Positions 54,610 to 62,701 of a DNA stretch of 64,000 bases are shown here, in pieces. The notes below the pieces were generated by a model. It saw only the letters and a program-made list of their open reading frames with translations, had not been told where the DNA came from and did not search any database. The position numbers and the translations under genes were made by a program. This DNA is from Neobacillus sp. Marseille-Q6967 (GTDB taxonomy: Bacteria > Bacillota > Bacilli > Bacillales > Cytobacillaceae): the NCBI RefSeq assembly GCF_946151075.1, contig NZ_CAMGZB010000001.1, forward strand, positions 1,540,001 to 1,604,000. Reading direction: 5' to 3'. Every line of letters starts with the position of its first letter. The first letter of the stretch is position 1.

Positions 54610-54640
54610 GGTGCCTGTCACCACCCGAATTTTCTTGATA
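54610..54640 (+). repeat. REP-like dispersed element, copy 9, at the cupredoxin gene start
   Basis: GGTGCCTGTCACCACCCGAA then TTTTCTTGATA. It is immediately upstream of the minus-strand start codon, and its reverse complement contains GGGTGG, which may act as the RBS. Confidence 0.75.
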
Positions 54641-54823
54641 CACAAATATTGTTCCATAAGATTATAATTTTGAAAAGCTATTATTCTTATAGTTTAAAAG
54701 TAAATTTTGAAAGGGATCTTTTTGTTGACAATCTTGTCGATATTCATTGTGATGAAATTGATGATGAACAATCGCGATTTGTGGAAGTACTGGCCGCAGA
54801 GGCACACCGCCTGGAGGACGTAC

Positions 54824-54855
54824 GGTGCCTGTCAGCACCCGAGTTATATCGAATA
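54824..54855 (+). repeat. REP-like dispersed element, copy 10
   Basis: GGTGCCTGTCAGCACCCGAG then TTATATCGAAT. Confidence 0.75.
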
Positions 54856-54904
54856 TCTATAAAGAGTTATTAGGAACTTTCTAATGATTCTTTACTTTGT
54901 ATTC

Positions 54905-54953
54905 ATTTACATATATTCAACAATTATTTACTAACTATTTACAAGATTTAAAC
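54905..54953 (+). promoter_or_regulatory. Tandem PhoP-like box upstream of phoX
   Basis: Seven-base words ATTTACA, TTCAACA, TTTACTA and TTTACAA start at 54905, 54916, 54927 and 54938, an exact 11-bp period. A TAAAC follows at 54949. It fits the Bacillus PhoP consensus TTAACA-like direct repeats. Confidence 0.65.
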
Positions 54954-55023
54954 TACTACTTAAAACTCCCCATTTAAGATAGAACTAGTTTTAAAACACG
55001 ATAAATGAGGAGAGATGTACATA

Positions 55024-56466
55024 ATGACCAATCAAAGTTCCAAAAACGGGTTGAACAGAAGAGATTTCTTAAAAGCGGGAGGAATGAGCACGCTTGCTGT
55101 TACACTTGGTTCCACTGGAGTGTTAGCGCTTGGTTCAAAAGCATTTGCGGATACTGCTACTAATTCAACCAGTGGCTTCGGCGGCTACGGTCCTTTGGTT
55201 CCGGACCCAAATGGTATTCTTGACCTTCCCGAGGGCTTTCATTACAAAATTATCTCTGAAGAGGGCGGCCAGCTGACAAACGGAGGAAAGATTCCTGGAG
55301 CGTTTGATGGAATGGCTGCTTTTGAAGGGCCTAATAATACGACCATTCTTGTTCGTAATCACGAATTAGGGACAAGTGCAGCAAATCCTGTAGTTGGAAG
55401 CAAACCTTATGATCCAGCAGCTGTAGGTGGTACAACCGCTCTAGTTGTAGGAGCTAATCGAGAAGTCATCAAAGAATATGTAACCTCTTCAGGTACAATC
55501 CGAAATTGTGCTGGTGGAGCGACACCATGGGATACTTGGTTAACTTGTGAAGAAACACGTTCCGAGACACATGGATATGTGTTCGAAGTGGATCCGACAC
55601 AGCCGGAGAACGAAATGTCCAGAACTCCAATCAAGGATATGGGACGTTTTTCGCACGAAGCCTGTGCAATTGACCCAGCGACAGGATATGTATACTTAAC
55701 GGAGGATGCAAGCCCAAGTTACCTTTACCGCTTTATTCCAAATGATTTGAGTCAAAAACCAGGCGCGTTGCAAAAAGGCGGTAAGCTTTATGCGGCGGCG
55801 ATTGAAGCGGTAACTGATCCATCCGCAAGCACATTTAAAACAGGACAAAAATTTCAGATTGTTTGGAAGGAACTAAATCCTCATCTTTGCCGTGAGGATG
55901 CCAAGGCACAAGGCTGCATTGAATTCAGCAGGCTAGAGGGAGCGTTTTTTCAAGCGGGTGTGTTCTGGTTCGATGACACTTCTGCCGGCGACAAAAAACT
56001 TGGCCGTGTTTACCGCTATTTCCCGGCAACCAATACCTTAGAGCTTTTCTATGAGGGAACGGATGCACATGACATGGAATATCCAGATAATATCTGCATG
56101 ACTCCATGGGGTGACCTTTGGATTGCGGAAGATGGATCTGGTACCGATAGACTTTTGGGCATTACTCCAGAAGGCAAGGTCTATCCTTTTGCCTCAAACC
56201 GTCTAAGCGGATCTGAATTGGCAGGCCCAACCTTCTCACCAGATGGAAACACTCTTTTTGTAAATATTCAAAGTCCAGGTAAAACCTTTGCGATCTGGGG
56301 GCCGTTCCAACGCAGAAATGCTGCGCGTGCAAGGGAAATGTCCTATGCTGCTCCTTCAAAGAAATTTGCACCAAAGGTTTCTGACGAGTTGGTTCAATTT
56401 GCTGAGAGCCAAGGTATGTCCATTCTTGAAGCTGCCGCATTTGAGCGTCATGGATTAAAAATCTGA
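55024..56466 (+). CDS. phoX: Tat-exported PhoX-family phosphatase (DUF839)
   Basis: 480 aa. Twin-arginine signal NRRDFLKAGG with a hydrophobic run to AFADT. The beta-propeller-like PhoX domain carries LVRNHELGTS, NCAGGATPWDTWLTCEET, DMGRFSHEACAIDP and LWIAEDGSG motifs that bind Ca/Fe cofactors in this family. It releases phosphate from extracellular organophosphates. ATG at 55024 chosen because GAGGAG is 11 nt upstream and only 2 nt from the earlier ATG (55015). The tandem PhoP-like box upstream agrees with phosphate-starvation control. Confidence 0.85.
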   Translation: MTNQSSKNGLNRRDFLKAGGMSTLAVTLGSTGVLALGSKAFADTATNSTSGFGGYGPLVPDPNGILDLPEGFHYKIISEEGGQLTNGGKIPGAFDGMAAFEGPNNTTILVRNHELGTSAANPVVGSKPYDPAAVGGTTALVVGANREVIKEYVTSSGTIRNCAGGATPWDTWLTCEETRSETHGYVFEVDPTQPENEMSRTPIKDMGRFSHEACAIDPATGYVYLTEDASPSYLYRFIPNDLSQKPGALQKGGKLYAAAIEAVTDPSASTFKTGQKFQIVWKELNPHLCREDAKAQGCIEFSRLEGAFFQAGVFWFDDTSAGDKKLGRVYRYFPATNTLELFYEGTDAHDMEYPDNICMTPWGDLWIAEDGSGTDRLLGITPEGKVYPFASNRLSGSELAGPTFSPDGNTLFVNIQSPGKTFAIWGPFQRRNAARAREMSYAAPSKKFAPKVSDELVQFAESQGMSILEAAAFERHGLKI

Positions 56467-56489
56467 GATTAATAGAATTTTTACCTGAA

Positions 56490-56527
56490 AAAGATGTAGG
56501 CCCGCTTGCCGGGCTTACGTCTTTTAT
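56490..56527 (+). terminator. Terminator of phoX
   Basis: AAGATGTA.GCCCG-CTTG-CGGGCTTACGTCTT stem followed by TTATT. Confidence 0.8.
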
Positions 56528-56584
56528 TAGATGATGGCTTCAAATTTTTTATGTAAAAATTTATATTTAGGGAGGAATGAGTAA

Positions 56585-57463
56585 GTGATTATCAGCAGAT
56601 TGAAAAATATGAAATTAGTCATGTGCCTGATGTCTTTTGCACTTTTTATAGTATCGCTATCAGGGATGCAGTCAAAGGCGGCGGCGGAAGAAATGGAGTT
56701 TGGACGAGGAATTCCGGTTAATGTGAAGGTAATGTCTTATAACATTCATCACGCAGAAGGTGTTGACGGGGTATTGGATTTGGAACGAATTGCAAAGATC
56801 ATTGAGGGTGAAAAGGCAGACATTATCGGACTTCAGGAAGTGGACAACCATTGGTCTGAACGGAGTGATTTTCAAGATCAGGCAAAGTGGCTGGCTGAGC
56901 GGCTTGGAATGTTTTATGTTTATGCAGCCAACTTGGACAGAGATCCATTAAAGGAAGGAGAGCCACGTCGTCAGTACGGGACAGCAATCTTAAGTAAATA
57001 TCCGATTCTACATTCTGAAAATCATCCCCTCACAAAAATCGGAAATACGGAACAGCGAGGCCTGCTTGAAGCTTCCATCAATGTAAAAGGAAATCATCTT
57101 CATTTTTATAATACTCACTTGGCCTTAACAACGGCAGAACGAGAAATACAGATGAAGGAAATCATTTCGATAGCAGGGGAATCTAAGGGAGCAAAAGTGA
57201 TTATGGGAGATTTAAACGCAGTCCCAGAAAGCATTGAAATGCAGCCGATGTTTGCGGAGTATCTCGATGTGTTTGCGGATAACCCTGAAGCATATACATA
57301 TCCCGCTGTAAATCCTACAAAACGTATCGATTATATTTTTACATCCGATGATATTAAAACGATAGAAACCGAGGTCATCCATACATTAGCGTCCGACCAC
57401 CTGCCATTAACCGCAGAACTTGTATTAGAGAGAATGGATCCATTTAATAATGGTGTAAAGTAG
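56585..57463 (+). CDS. Exported endonuclease/exonuclease/phosphatase-family protein
   Basis: 292 aa. N-terminal signal peptide or anchor (about 1-35). EEP fold motifs: MSYNIHHAEGVDG, IIGLQEVDNHW, THLALTTAERE, IMGDLNAVPES, RIDYIF and SDHLPLTAEL. It probably hydrolyses extracellular phosphodiesters such as nucleic acids or glycerophosphodiesters, which complements the preceding PhoX. GTG start with GGGAGGAATGAGTAA upstream. Confidence 0.82.
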   Translation: MIISRLKNMKLVMCLMSFALFIVSLSGMQSKAAAEEMEFGRGIPVNVKVMSYNIHHAEGVDGVLDLERIAKIIEGEKADIIGLQEVDNHWSERSDFQDQAKWLAERLGMFYVYAANLDRDPLKEGEPRRQYGTAILSKYPILHSENHPLTKIGNTEQRGLLEASINVKGNHLHFYNTHLALTTAEREIQMKEIISIAGESKGAKVIMGDLNAVPESIEMQPMFAEYLDVFADNPEAYTYPAVNPTKRIDYIFTSDDIKTIETEVIHTLASDHLPLTAELVLERMDPFNNGVK

Positions 57464-57513
57464 GATAGAAGTTTCCAGTAGAGGGAACATGAAATGCCCT
57501 AAGGAGCTGTAAA

Positions 57514-57535
57514 GCGGCGGGGGCTTTCCCCCGCC
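57514..57535. terminator. GC-rich hairpin between convergent genes
   Basis: GGCGGGGG-CTTT-CCCCCGCC perfect stem, 12 nt before the minus-strand stop at 57547. It lacks a T-run but probably blocks transcription from both sides. Confidence 0.55.
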
Positions 57536-57546
57536 ACACTAATGAT

Positions 57547-58323
57547 TTATTTCTGGCTGACCAAATCTTTCTTCCCTGTACTTGCCTCACTAGTAAGATA
57601 ATCATGGACAACCTTTGTCCTTGGCAGAGTAAGGTCGGTAAGTATATGAGAGGCAGAAACAATTTCCAGTACTGGCAAATCCGCCAGCGGCGCTAGGGCA
57701 TGAGCAAATAGCTGCAAATGGGCAGGCGCTGTCCATGCACCTTTAATGGTAATGTCAGTGATCTCCCCGCGGACAAGTTCACATATCCGTGGTTTCCCAT
57801 CCATTCCGCGAATCAGTTTAAGCATAAAGTAAGGTTTGCAAATCTCCTCGCGGGCCTGTTCTACATCGAGCGGCATATGCTTATATCCCATAGTAGCGGT
57901 GGCCACACGCAATGTACCATAGTCGAGCGTTCCCACTAATGTATCAGAATCAATGTACAAGCTTGGTTTTCCCAATTTTTTCGGATAGGCCCCTACCTCC
58001 CGGCCTGCGGCAATCGCAGGATGGTTATCTACGTACATGGAGTGGACATAATCTCCTGCTTCTCCGTTAAAACGGACTGGAATAACCTGCCCGGACTCCG
58101 TGTAAGAGCCCAAACCTGTAACGTCAGGCATACGGATCACTTCAAATTTCACCAATGGCTCATCAATTTCTAGCGGCTCAGGAACCACCTTTCTTAGTGC
58201 CTCCAAGTCGGTCCGATAAACGATATTTAAGTACTCGCGGTTATTGAACCGGTATGGTCCTCGCGGGAATGCGGGAGCATCCAATGGGGTTGAAATTTGT
58301 TTCGTCACTTCATCTAGCTTCAT
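57547..58323 (-). CDS. adc: Acetoacetate decarboxylase
   Basis: 258 aa. AAD family with the Schiff-base lysine in EVGAYPKKLGKP (about 115-125) and the N-terminal PAFPRGPYRFNNREYLNIVYRTD. It converts acetoacetate to acetone and CO2. Divergent from a two-subunit CoA-transferase, so the pair can turn acetoacetyl-CoA into acetone. ATG at 58323 used because GGAAGG is well spaced for it; another ATG at 58332 overlaps the RBS. Confidence 0.9.
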   Translation of the reverse strand: MKLDEVTKQISTPLDAPAFPRGPYRFNNREYLNIVYRTDLEALRKVVPEPLEIDEPLVKFEVIRMPDVTGLGSYTESGQVIPVRFNGEAGDYVHSMYVDNHPAIAAGREVGAYPKKLGKPSLYIDSDTLVGTLDYGTLRVATATMGYKHMPLDVEQAREEICKPYFMLKLIRGMDGKPRICELVRGEITDITIKGAWTAPAHLQLFAHALAPLADLPVLEIVSASHILTDLTLPRTKVVHDYLTSEASTGKKDLVSQK

Positions 58324-58668
58324 TTTTCTCATCCTTCCATATCATGGATAAAATATTATTAAGATAATAACAAACAAAGTCAGTGAAACATTATTTTAGT
58401 AAAATAATAAGAAACCTTCTTAAAATCTTTTTTTAAAAGGTTGGAGATTATTTAAATCAAGTATTTCAAAGGGTCCAACTTATTTCGAAACAATAAATAA
58501 TTTTGAATATGGAGGTTTATACTTGACAAAAAAAGCAAATTTTTATGTAAATGAATACTTTTTTAAAATTAATTGACAGAAAATTTATTTTTTTGTTTAA
58601 TATAAACATACCAACCGGTCAGTATTTTTGCAAGAAAAATATCAAATAAATTTAAAGGAGTATGGAAG
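58324..58668. other. adc-CoA-transferase divergent region
   Basis: AT-rich. Contains a sigma-A-type promoter toward the CoA-transferase and a palindromic operator just downstream. No gene seen. Confidence 0.5.
58573..58625 (+). promoter_or_regulatory. Promoter and TetR-type operator of the CoA-transferase operon
   Basis: TTGACA at 58573-58578 with an A/T-rich -10 (TAATAT, 58598-58603). ATACCAACCGGTCAGTAT (58608-58625) is palindromic around ACCGGT, the usual form of TetR-family sites. It would cover the transcription start. Confidence 0.55.
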
Positions 58669-59358
58669 ATGAACGACACATTGGATCAGATTCAAACGCA
58701 TGTTAAATTTCTAACAGCAGACGAAGCAGTCAGCCACATTCCTGAAGCTGCATCAATTATGGTAGGGGGATTTGGTTATGCAGGTACACCAAGGCATTTA
58801 TCACGGGCAATCGTGAAACGTGAGGAGCTTCGTGACCTTACATTGATTATGAACAGTTTAGGCAGCGTGTCTGTGCTGAATGACCTTTTTATTCAGAATC
58901 GCATAAAAAAAGTCGTCGGCAGCTTTTTTTCATCCAACAAAGAGTTAGTCAAGGCGCATCGTGAGGGCAGCGTTGAGATTGAATTATTACCTCAGGGAAC
59001 TTTTACGGAAGCCATTCGTTTGGGAGGGGCAGGAATTCCCGCGTTTTATACGCCAACGGCAGCAGGAACCGATCTGGCCCTTGGCAAAGAAACCCGTGTC
59101 ATCAACGGAAGGGAGCATGTGCTTGAATATTCTTTAACAGCGGATGTTGCGATTATCAGAGCCTATAAGGCAGATAAAGCTGGAAATCTCGTTTATCGAA
59201 AAACAGCAAGCAATTTCAATCCGCTTATGGCAACGGCAGCCAAACTGACAATTGTTGAAGTCGATGAAATTGTTGAGATTGGTGAACTGGACCCTGATTC
59301 CATTGTCACCCCATTTATCTTTGTTGATATGATCGTGAAAAGAGAGGTTGAAGCATAA
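58669..59358 (+). CDS. 3-oxoacid / butyrate-acetoacetate CoA-transferase subunit A
   Basis: 229 aa. CoA-binding GGFGYAGTPRHL and the PTAAGTDLALGKE, YSLTADVAIIRA segments of the family I CoA-transferase alpha subunit. Pairs with the next gene (stop-start overlap) to move CoA between acetoacetate and succinate, acetate or butyrate. Confidence 0.9.
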   Translation: MNDTLDQIQTHVKFLTADEAVSHIPEAASIMVGGFGYAGTPRHLSRAIVKREELRDLTLIMNSLGSVSVLNDLFIQNRIKKVVGSFFSSNKELVKAHREGSVEIELLPQGTFTEAIRLGGAGIPAFYTPTAAGTDLALGKETRVINGREHVLEYSLTADVAIIRAYKADKAGNLVYRKTASNFNPLMATAAKLTIVEVDEIVEIGELDPDSIVTPFIFVDMIVKREVEA

Positions 59359-60062
59359 TGAGTGAATCTATTAAGCACTATATTGCCTGGCGATGTGCTC
59401 AAGAAATAACTGAAGGGGTGATAAATCTCGGCATTGGTATTCCTACGCTGGTGGCGGATTATTTACCGAAAGGGAAGGTCACGCTCCATTCTGAAAACGG
59501 AATGCTTGGAGTTGGACCGGTTCCTGCTCCAGAGGATATGATTAGCGATGTGGAAAAAATAGACCTAGTAAACTCTTCAGGGGTGCAGCAAATTACCGCC
59601 CTTCCGCATGCATCCTACTTTGATAGTTCTTTGTCCTTTTGCATGATGCGCGGCGGTCATCTGGATGCCACGGTTATCGGTGCACTGCAAGTTTCTGAAA
59701 GAGGGGACATTGCCAGTTGGGCGGTGCCGGGTAAAGATGTTCTGGGCGTAGGGGGCGCGATGGATCTGGTCGTCGGTGCCAAGCGAGTCATTGCTGCACT
59801 GACGCACCAATCCGCAAAAGGCGAACCGAAAATCCTTCCGGAGTGCACCTACCCATTAACCGCCAAAAATCGGGTGGACACTATTATCACAGAATATGCT
59901 GTCTTCAAGTTTCGCGAAGGACAGATGTTGCTCGTGGAACTTGTGGACGAGGTGACGTTTGAAGAGCTGAAGAACATGACACCAGCTTCCTACGAAATAG
60001 CCGATGACTTTAAGTGGGTCAGCCGTAAAGATGTATTTAAGGAGGCACTTGTTCTAAAATAA
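59358..60062 (+). CDS. 3-oxoacid / butyrate-acetoacetate CoA-transferase subunit B
   Basis: 234 aa. Carries the catalytic Glu region HSENGMLGVGPVP (about residue 45) and GGHLDATVIGALQV and GKDVLGVGGAMDLVVGAKRV motifs. It overlaps subunit A by one base. With adc across the promoter, it probably feeds acetoacetate catabolism or acetone formation. Confidence 0.9.
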   Translation: MSESIKHYIAWRCAQEITEGVINLGIGIPTLVADYLPKGKVTLHSENGMLGVGPVPAPEDMISDVEKIDLVNSSGVQQITALPHASYFDSSLSFCMMRGGHLDATVIGALQVSERGDIASWAVPGKDVLGVGGAMDLVVGAKRVIAALTHQSAKGEPKILPECTYPLTAKNRVDTIITEYAVFKFREGQMLLVELVDEVTFEELKNMTPASYEIADDFKWVSRKDVFKEALVLK

Positions 60063-60081
60063 TCGATGTCGAAAAAGTAAG

Positions 60082-60114
60082 TAGCCTTCAGGATGTTTTC
60101 CTGAAGGCTTTTTT
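60082..60114 (+). terminator. Terminator of the CoA-transferase operon
   Basis: AGCCTTCAGG-ATGTTTT-CCTGAAGGCT stem followed by T6. Confidence 0.88.
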
Positions 60115-60147
60115 GCGTATGAAGATGGAGTTATTCCAACTCTTCAC

Positions 60148-60178
60148 GGTGCCTGTCACGCCTCGAAATTTGTCGAAT
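60148..60178 (+). repeat. REP-like dispersed element, copy 11
   Basis: GGTGCCTGTCACGCCTCGAA then ATTTGTCGAAT, about 85 nt after the CoA-transferase stop. Confidence 0.8.
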
Positions 60179-60235
60179 CAGTAACACCATTGTGTGTTAC
60201 TATAGAAGGCAGAGTGGATGAAAGGGTGAAGTGAT

Positions 60236-60844
60236 ATGTCCAGAGGAGAGCGTTTACTGCAGGATCTATATGGCACTACTAAGAGAGCTTCTTCTTTTTA
60301 TGATAACCAAATGCTTCATTACTTGAATGAGAGAATGATAGAGTTTATTGCTAGGCAAGATATGGTGTATATTTCCACAGCGGATACCGGCGGGAATTGT
60401 GATGCTTCTTTTAGAGCGGGATCACCTGGTTTTATACGTGTACTTGATGAGAAAACGTTAATGTATCCCGAATACATGGGGAATGGTGTGATGGCCAGTT
60501 TGGGAAACATCCTTGAGAATCCCCATATCGGGTTACTTTTTATCGATTTTTTTGAGGATCAGATTGGGCTGCATGTGAATGGGAAAGCTTCCATCATGGA
60601 AAATGGAGAACTTTCTACATTAAACTTAACTGAAAAAATGATGAATGAAATTCTAGAAAGTGAAGGGAATCGGCCGAAACGCTGGGTCCTAATCAAAGTT
60701 GATGAAGCGTATATTCACTGTTCCAAACACATTCCAAAACTACAAAGATTGGACAAAGAAATCGAGTGGGGAACAGATGACGAAAAACAAAAGGGCGGGG
60801 ATTATTTTAAAGCCAAACAAAGTCCAAACCACAAGAACGTTTAA
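60236..60844 (+). CDS. Pyridoxamine 5'-phosphate oxidase-related FMN-binding protein
   Basis: 202 aa. Split-barrel flavin-binding fold: DMVYISTADTGGNCDASFRAGSPGFIRVLDEKTLMYPEYMGNG resembles the FMN-binding region, followed by GLLFIDFFEDQIGLHVNGKA and a C-terminal VDEAYIHCSKHIP motif. Likely a flavin reductase or oxidase of unknown substrate. Start after AAAGGGTGAAGTGAT. Confidence 0.8.
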   Translation: MSRGERLLQDLYGTTKRASSFYDNQMLHYLNERMIEFIARQDMVYISTADTGGNCDASFRAGSPGFIRVLDEKTLMYPEYMGNGVMASLGNILENPHIGLLFIDFFEDQIGLHVNGKASIMENGELSTLNLTEKMMNEILESEGNRPKRWVLIKVDEAYIHCSKHIPKLQRLDKEIEWGTDDEKQKGGDYFKAKQSPNHKNV

Positions 60845-60849
60845 TATTA

Positions 60850-60875
60850 AAGCTGCCGTTAGGACAGCTTTTTCT
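60850..60875 (+). terminator. Terminator of the FMN-binding protein gene
   Basis: AAGCTGCC-GTTA-GGACAGCTT stem followed by TTTCTTTTTC. Confidence 0.75.
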
Positions 60876-61056
60876 TTTTCTTATAAATTCTTACGACTTT
60901 GAAAGCTAAAATCCTTTCATATAAAGCTTCTTAACGAATTTAATTAAACGATTCGTTCATATCCTTTTTTGTAAAAACAGGTCATTTTTTAGGAAATAGT
61001 AAAATTTTTGTCTAAAGTTTGGTTGAAAAAAACTAAACGTTTTCATTAAATTTCTA

Positions 61057-61085
61057 TTTACGAACACATGTTCCTTGTTATAAAA
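61057..61085 (+). promoter_or_regulatory. SOS (LexA/DinR) box within a sigma-A promoter
   Basis: CGAACACATGTTCC (61061-61074) matches the Bacillus SOS consensus CGAACRNRYGTTYC at every position. It lies inside the 17-nt spacer between TTTACG (61057-61062) and TATAAA (61080-61085). A DNA-damage-inducible transcript toward the VOC gene is implied. Confidence 0.65.
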
Positions 61086-61193
61086 TACAAGTATGGGTAA
61101 TAATGGTGAGTGGATACTACCAATGGTAAATACATATGAAGGCTTGCGAGTTACTCAAGCATGCAAAAAAATTTAAAACTGAGGAGCTGTTTC

Positions 61194-61622
61194 ATGATGA
61201 CAAAGCGTTTGGCCCCCTATTTAATGATGAATGGTAATGCAAAGGAAGCAATCGAATTTTACAAAGAAGCGCTGGGTGCAGAGGTCTTGTTTAACCAAAC
61301 CTTTGGAGAAATGCCAGAAAATCCTGAATATCCGCTGCCGGAAGAAGCGAAAGGACTTATTTCGCACGCAATGTTAAGAGTTGGCGAAACCGACCTGATG
61401 TTCTCTGATAACTTCCCAGGTTCAACTAGTCAAATCGGCGATCAAGTGACCATCTGTATTACAGCTGATAACACCGAAGAATCAAAACAAATTTTTGAAA
61501 ACTTGCAAGAAGGCGGTACAGTAAAAATGCCGTTCCAAGAAACTTTCTTTAGCCCTGGCTACGGAATTGTAACTGACAAGTTTGGTGTTACTTTTCAAAT
61601 TTTTACAGAAGGTAAACAATAA
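61194..61622 (+). CDS. VOC-superfamily protein (PhnB/glyoxalase-bleomycin resistance type)
   Basis: 142 aa. PhnB-like: APYLMMNGNAKEAIEFYKEALGAEVLF at the N-terminus, ISHAMLRVGETDLMFSDNFPG in the middle, FSPGYGIVTDKFGVTFQIF at the C-terminus. Members bind metals or drugs; enzymatic role uncertain. GAGGAG at 61181-61186 selects the ATG at 61194 over the upstream 61161. A LexA-type promoter lies about 110 bp upstream, so it may be a damage-induced antibiotic-binding protein. Confidence 0.82.
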   Translation: MMTKRLAPYLMMNGNAKEAIEFYKEALGAEVLFNQTFGEMPENPEYPLPEEAKGLISHAMLRVGETDLMFSDNFPGSTSQIGDQVTICITADNTEESKQIFENLQEGGTVKMPFQETFFSPGYGIVTDKFGVTFQIFTEGKQ

Positions 61623-61623
61623 G

Positions 61624-61653
61624 GTGCCTTTCACGCTCCGAGTTTTGTCGATT
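61624..61653 (+). repeat. REP-like dispersed element, copy 12
   Basis: GGTGCCTTTCACGCTCCGAG then TTTTGTCGAT, starting 1 nt after the VOC stop codon. Confidence 0.8.
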
Positions 61654-61712
61654 GCTCGGGAAATAATCTGGTAACTGTAGTTTATTGTCAGCTGAGTCGA
61701 GTCTTGTAAAGG

Positions 61713-61750
61713 AAGCACCCCTGCTATCGAAAACAGGGGTGCTTTTTTAA
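61713..61750 (+). terminator. Terminator of the VOC gene
   Basis: AAGCACCCCTG ... CAGGGGTGCTT stem followed by T4-6. Confidence 0.85.
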
Positions 61751-61911
61751 TGTTGTAAAAATGGGCTTGAACCAATCAAAATTTCGAATATTTCACTGTA
61801 ACGATTCTCGTATGAAAACGTCTATCTTTATGTGATAACAATAATTGCAGTATACCTTCAGCAATAGACCCACCACCATATCTTATTTGTCATTATGGAA
61901 GGGTGAAGGTT

Positions 61912-62640
61912 ATGTTTTCGTTTAAGAGGGTTGGGTTCGTCGCTTTAAATTTTTTGGTATTCTTTATGCTTTTTATACCTAGCATGCTCACTAATGGGTT
62001 GGGTCATAATGAGCAGGTGGCCGAAGCCAAGGTTAAAACAAAGGATAAGGATAAACTGACTGTGGAGTTCAAAGGAAAGATTTATCGAGATTTGGAAACA
62101 CACTACTACAAATTCTCAACCACGAAGAAAGGAAAGATTGACATTTCTTGGGGACCTGATACGGAGGGTTCTGATTATATCATTACCAATCCGAACTGGA
62201 GTGCTATGTATTTTCATGGCGATGAATTACCGGCGGGTGATTATATTTTGGTTATTACTTCCAATCCTGCTGAATCTCCAGAGGATCCATCACTTCTTTC
62301 CTATCATTTTATTCTCAAAGGTCTTACCTTTAAGGAAGCGCCGGATACCACGCTTCCAAAGTTAGATATTGATAGTCCTGTCGAACTTGTTACACATTTA
62401 CCTGAAGGGGAACAGGCAATCACGTTTAAAGGAAGTTCTGATGCTGCAGAACTTGTTTTTGGAACCTTTGGTTTAGAAGATGAACAAACAGAGACCTTAA
62501 CAAGTCCATTTGATAAGACTATCTATTTTGATGAAAACAGTCCAAATTACATTTCCTATCGTATTTCAGCTACTAATGATTCGGGCAACACTGTCAATCG
62601 CTACTTTGAAATTATTTATGAGGGCGGAGTAGTGGAATAA
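61912..62640 (+). CDS. Secreted hypothetical protein
   Basis: 242 aa. Clear signal peptide (MFSFKRVGFVALNFLVFFML ... AEAK). The mature part holds a beta-rich domain (residues ~45-135, LETHYYKFSTTKKGKIDISW ... GDYILVITSNP) resembling pre-peptidase C-terminal modules, then an Ig/bacterial-surface-like domain (about 150-240). No catalytic motif recognised. ATG at 61912 preferred, with AAGGGTGAAGG upstream. Confidence 0.55.
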   Translation: MFSFKRVGFVALNFLVFFMLFIPSMLTNGLGHNEQVAEAKVKTKDKDKLTVEFKGKIYRDLETHYYKFSTTKKGKIDISWGPDTEGSDYIITNPNWSAMYFHGDELPAGDYILVITSNPAESPEDPSLLSYHFILKGLTFKEAPDTTLPKLDIDSPVELVTHLPEGEQAITFKGSSDAAELVFGTFGLEDEQTETLTSPFDKTIYFDENSPNYISYRISATNDSGNTVNRYFEIIYEGGVVE

Positions 62641-62649
62641 AATAACTAA

Positions 62650-62674
62650 AGAGGTGCGTGTAGCACCTCTTTTT
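62650..62674. terminator. Bidirectional terminator between secreted protein and GntR
   Basis: AGAGGTGC-GTGTA-GCACCTCT stem with T5 on the plus strand and a T-rich minus side. Confidence 0.75.
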
Positions 62675-62701
62675 CGATAGGTTCGAGCGGTGACTGGCAC
62701 C
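62673..62701 (-). repeat. REP-like dispersed element, copy 13
   Basis: Minus-strand reading: GGTGCCAGTCACCGCTCGAA then CCTATCGAA. It starts at the last base of the GntR TAG stop, the same stop-codon arrangement seen after gltP. Confidence 0.7.

Larger units (their letters stand above)
54658..55023 (+). other. Intergenic region with a possible gene remnant and the Pho promoter
   Basis: The frame from about 54712 to 54820 reads [18 protein letters not shown] and continues acidic until it runs into a REP-like element. It looks like a decayed coding fragment, with GAAAGG upstream but no good start. The rest is AT-rich promoter DNA for phoX. Confidence 0.4.
60845..61193 (+). other. Intergenic region with SOS-box promoter
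   Basis: Contains a terminator (60850-60875), an inverted AACGAATTTAATTAAACGATTCGTT-like stretch near 60930 and the LexA-type promoter at 61057-61085. No gene seen. Confidence 0.5.
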
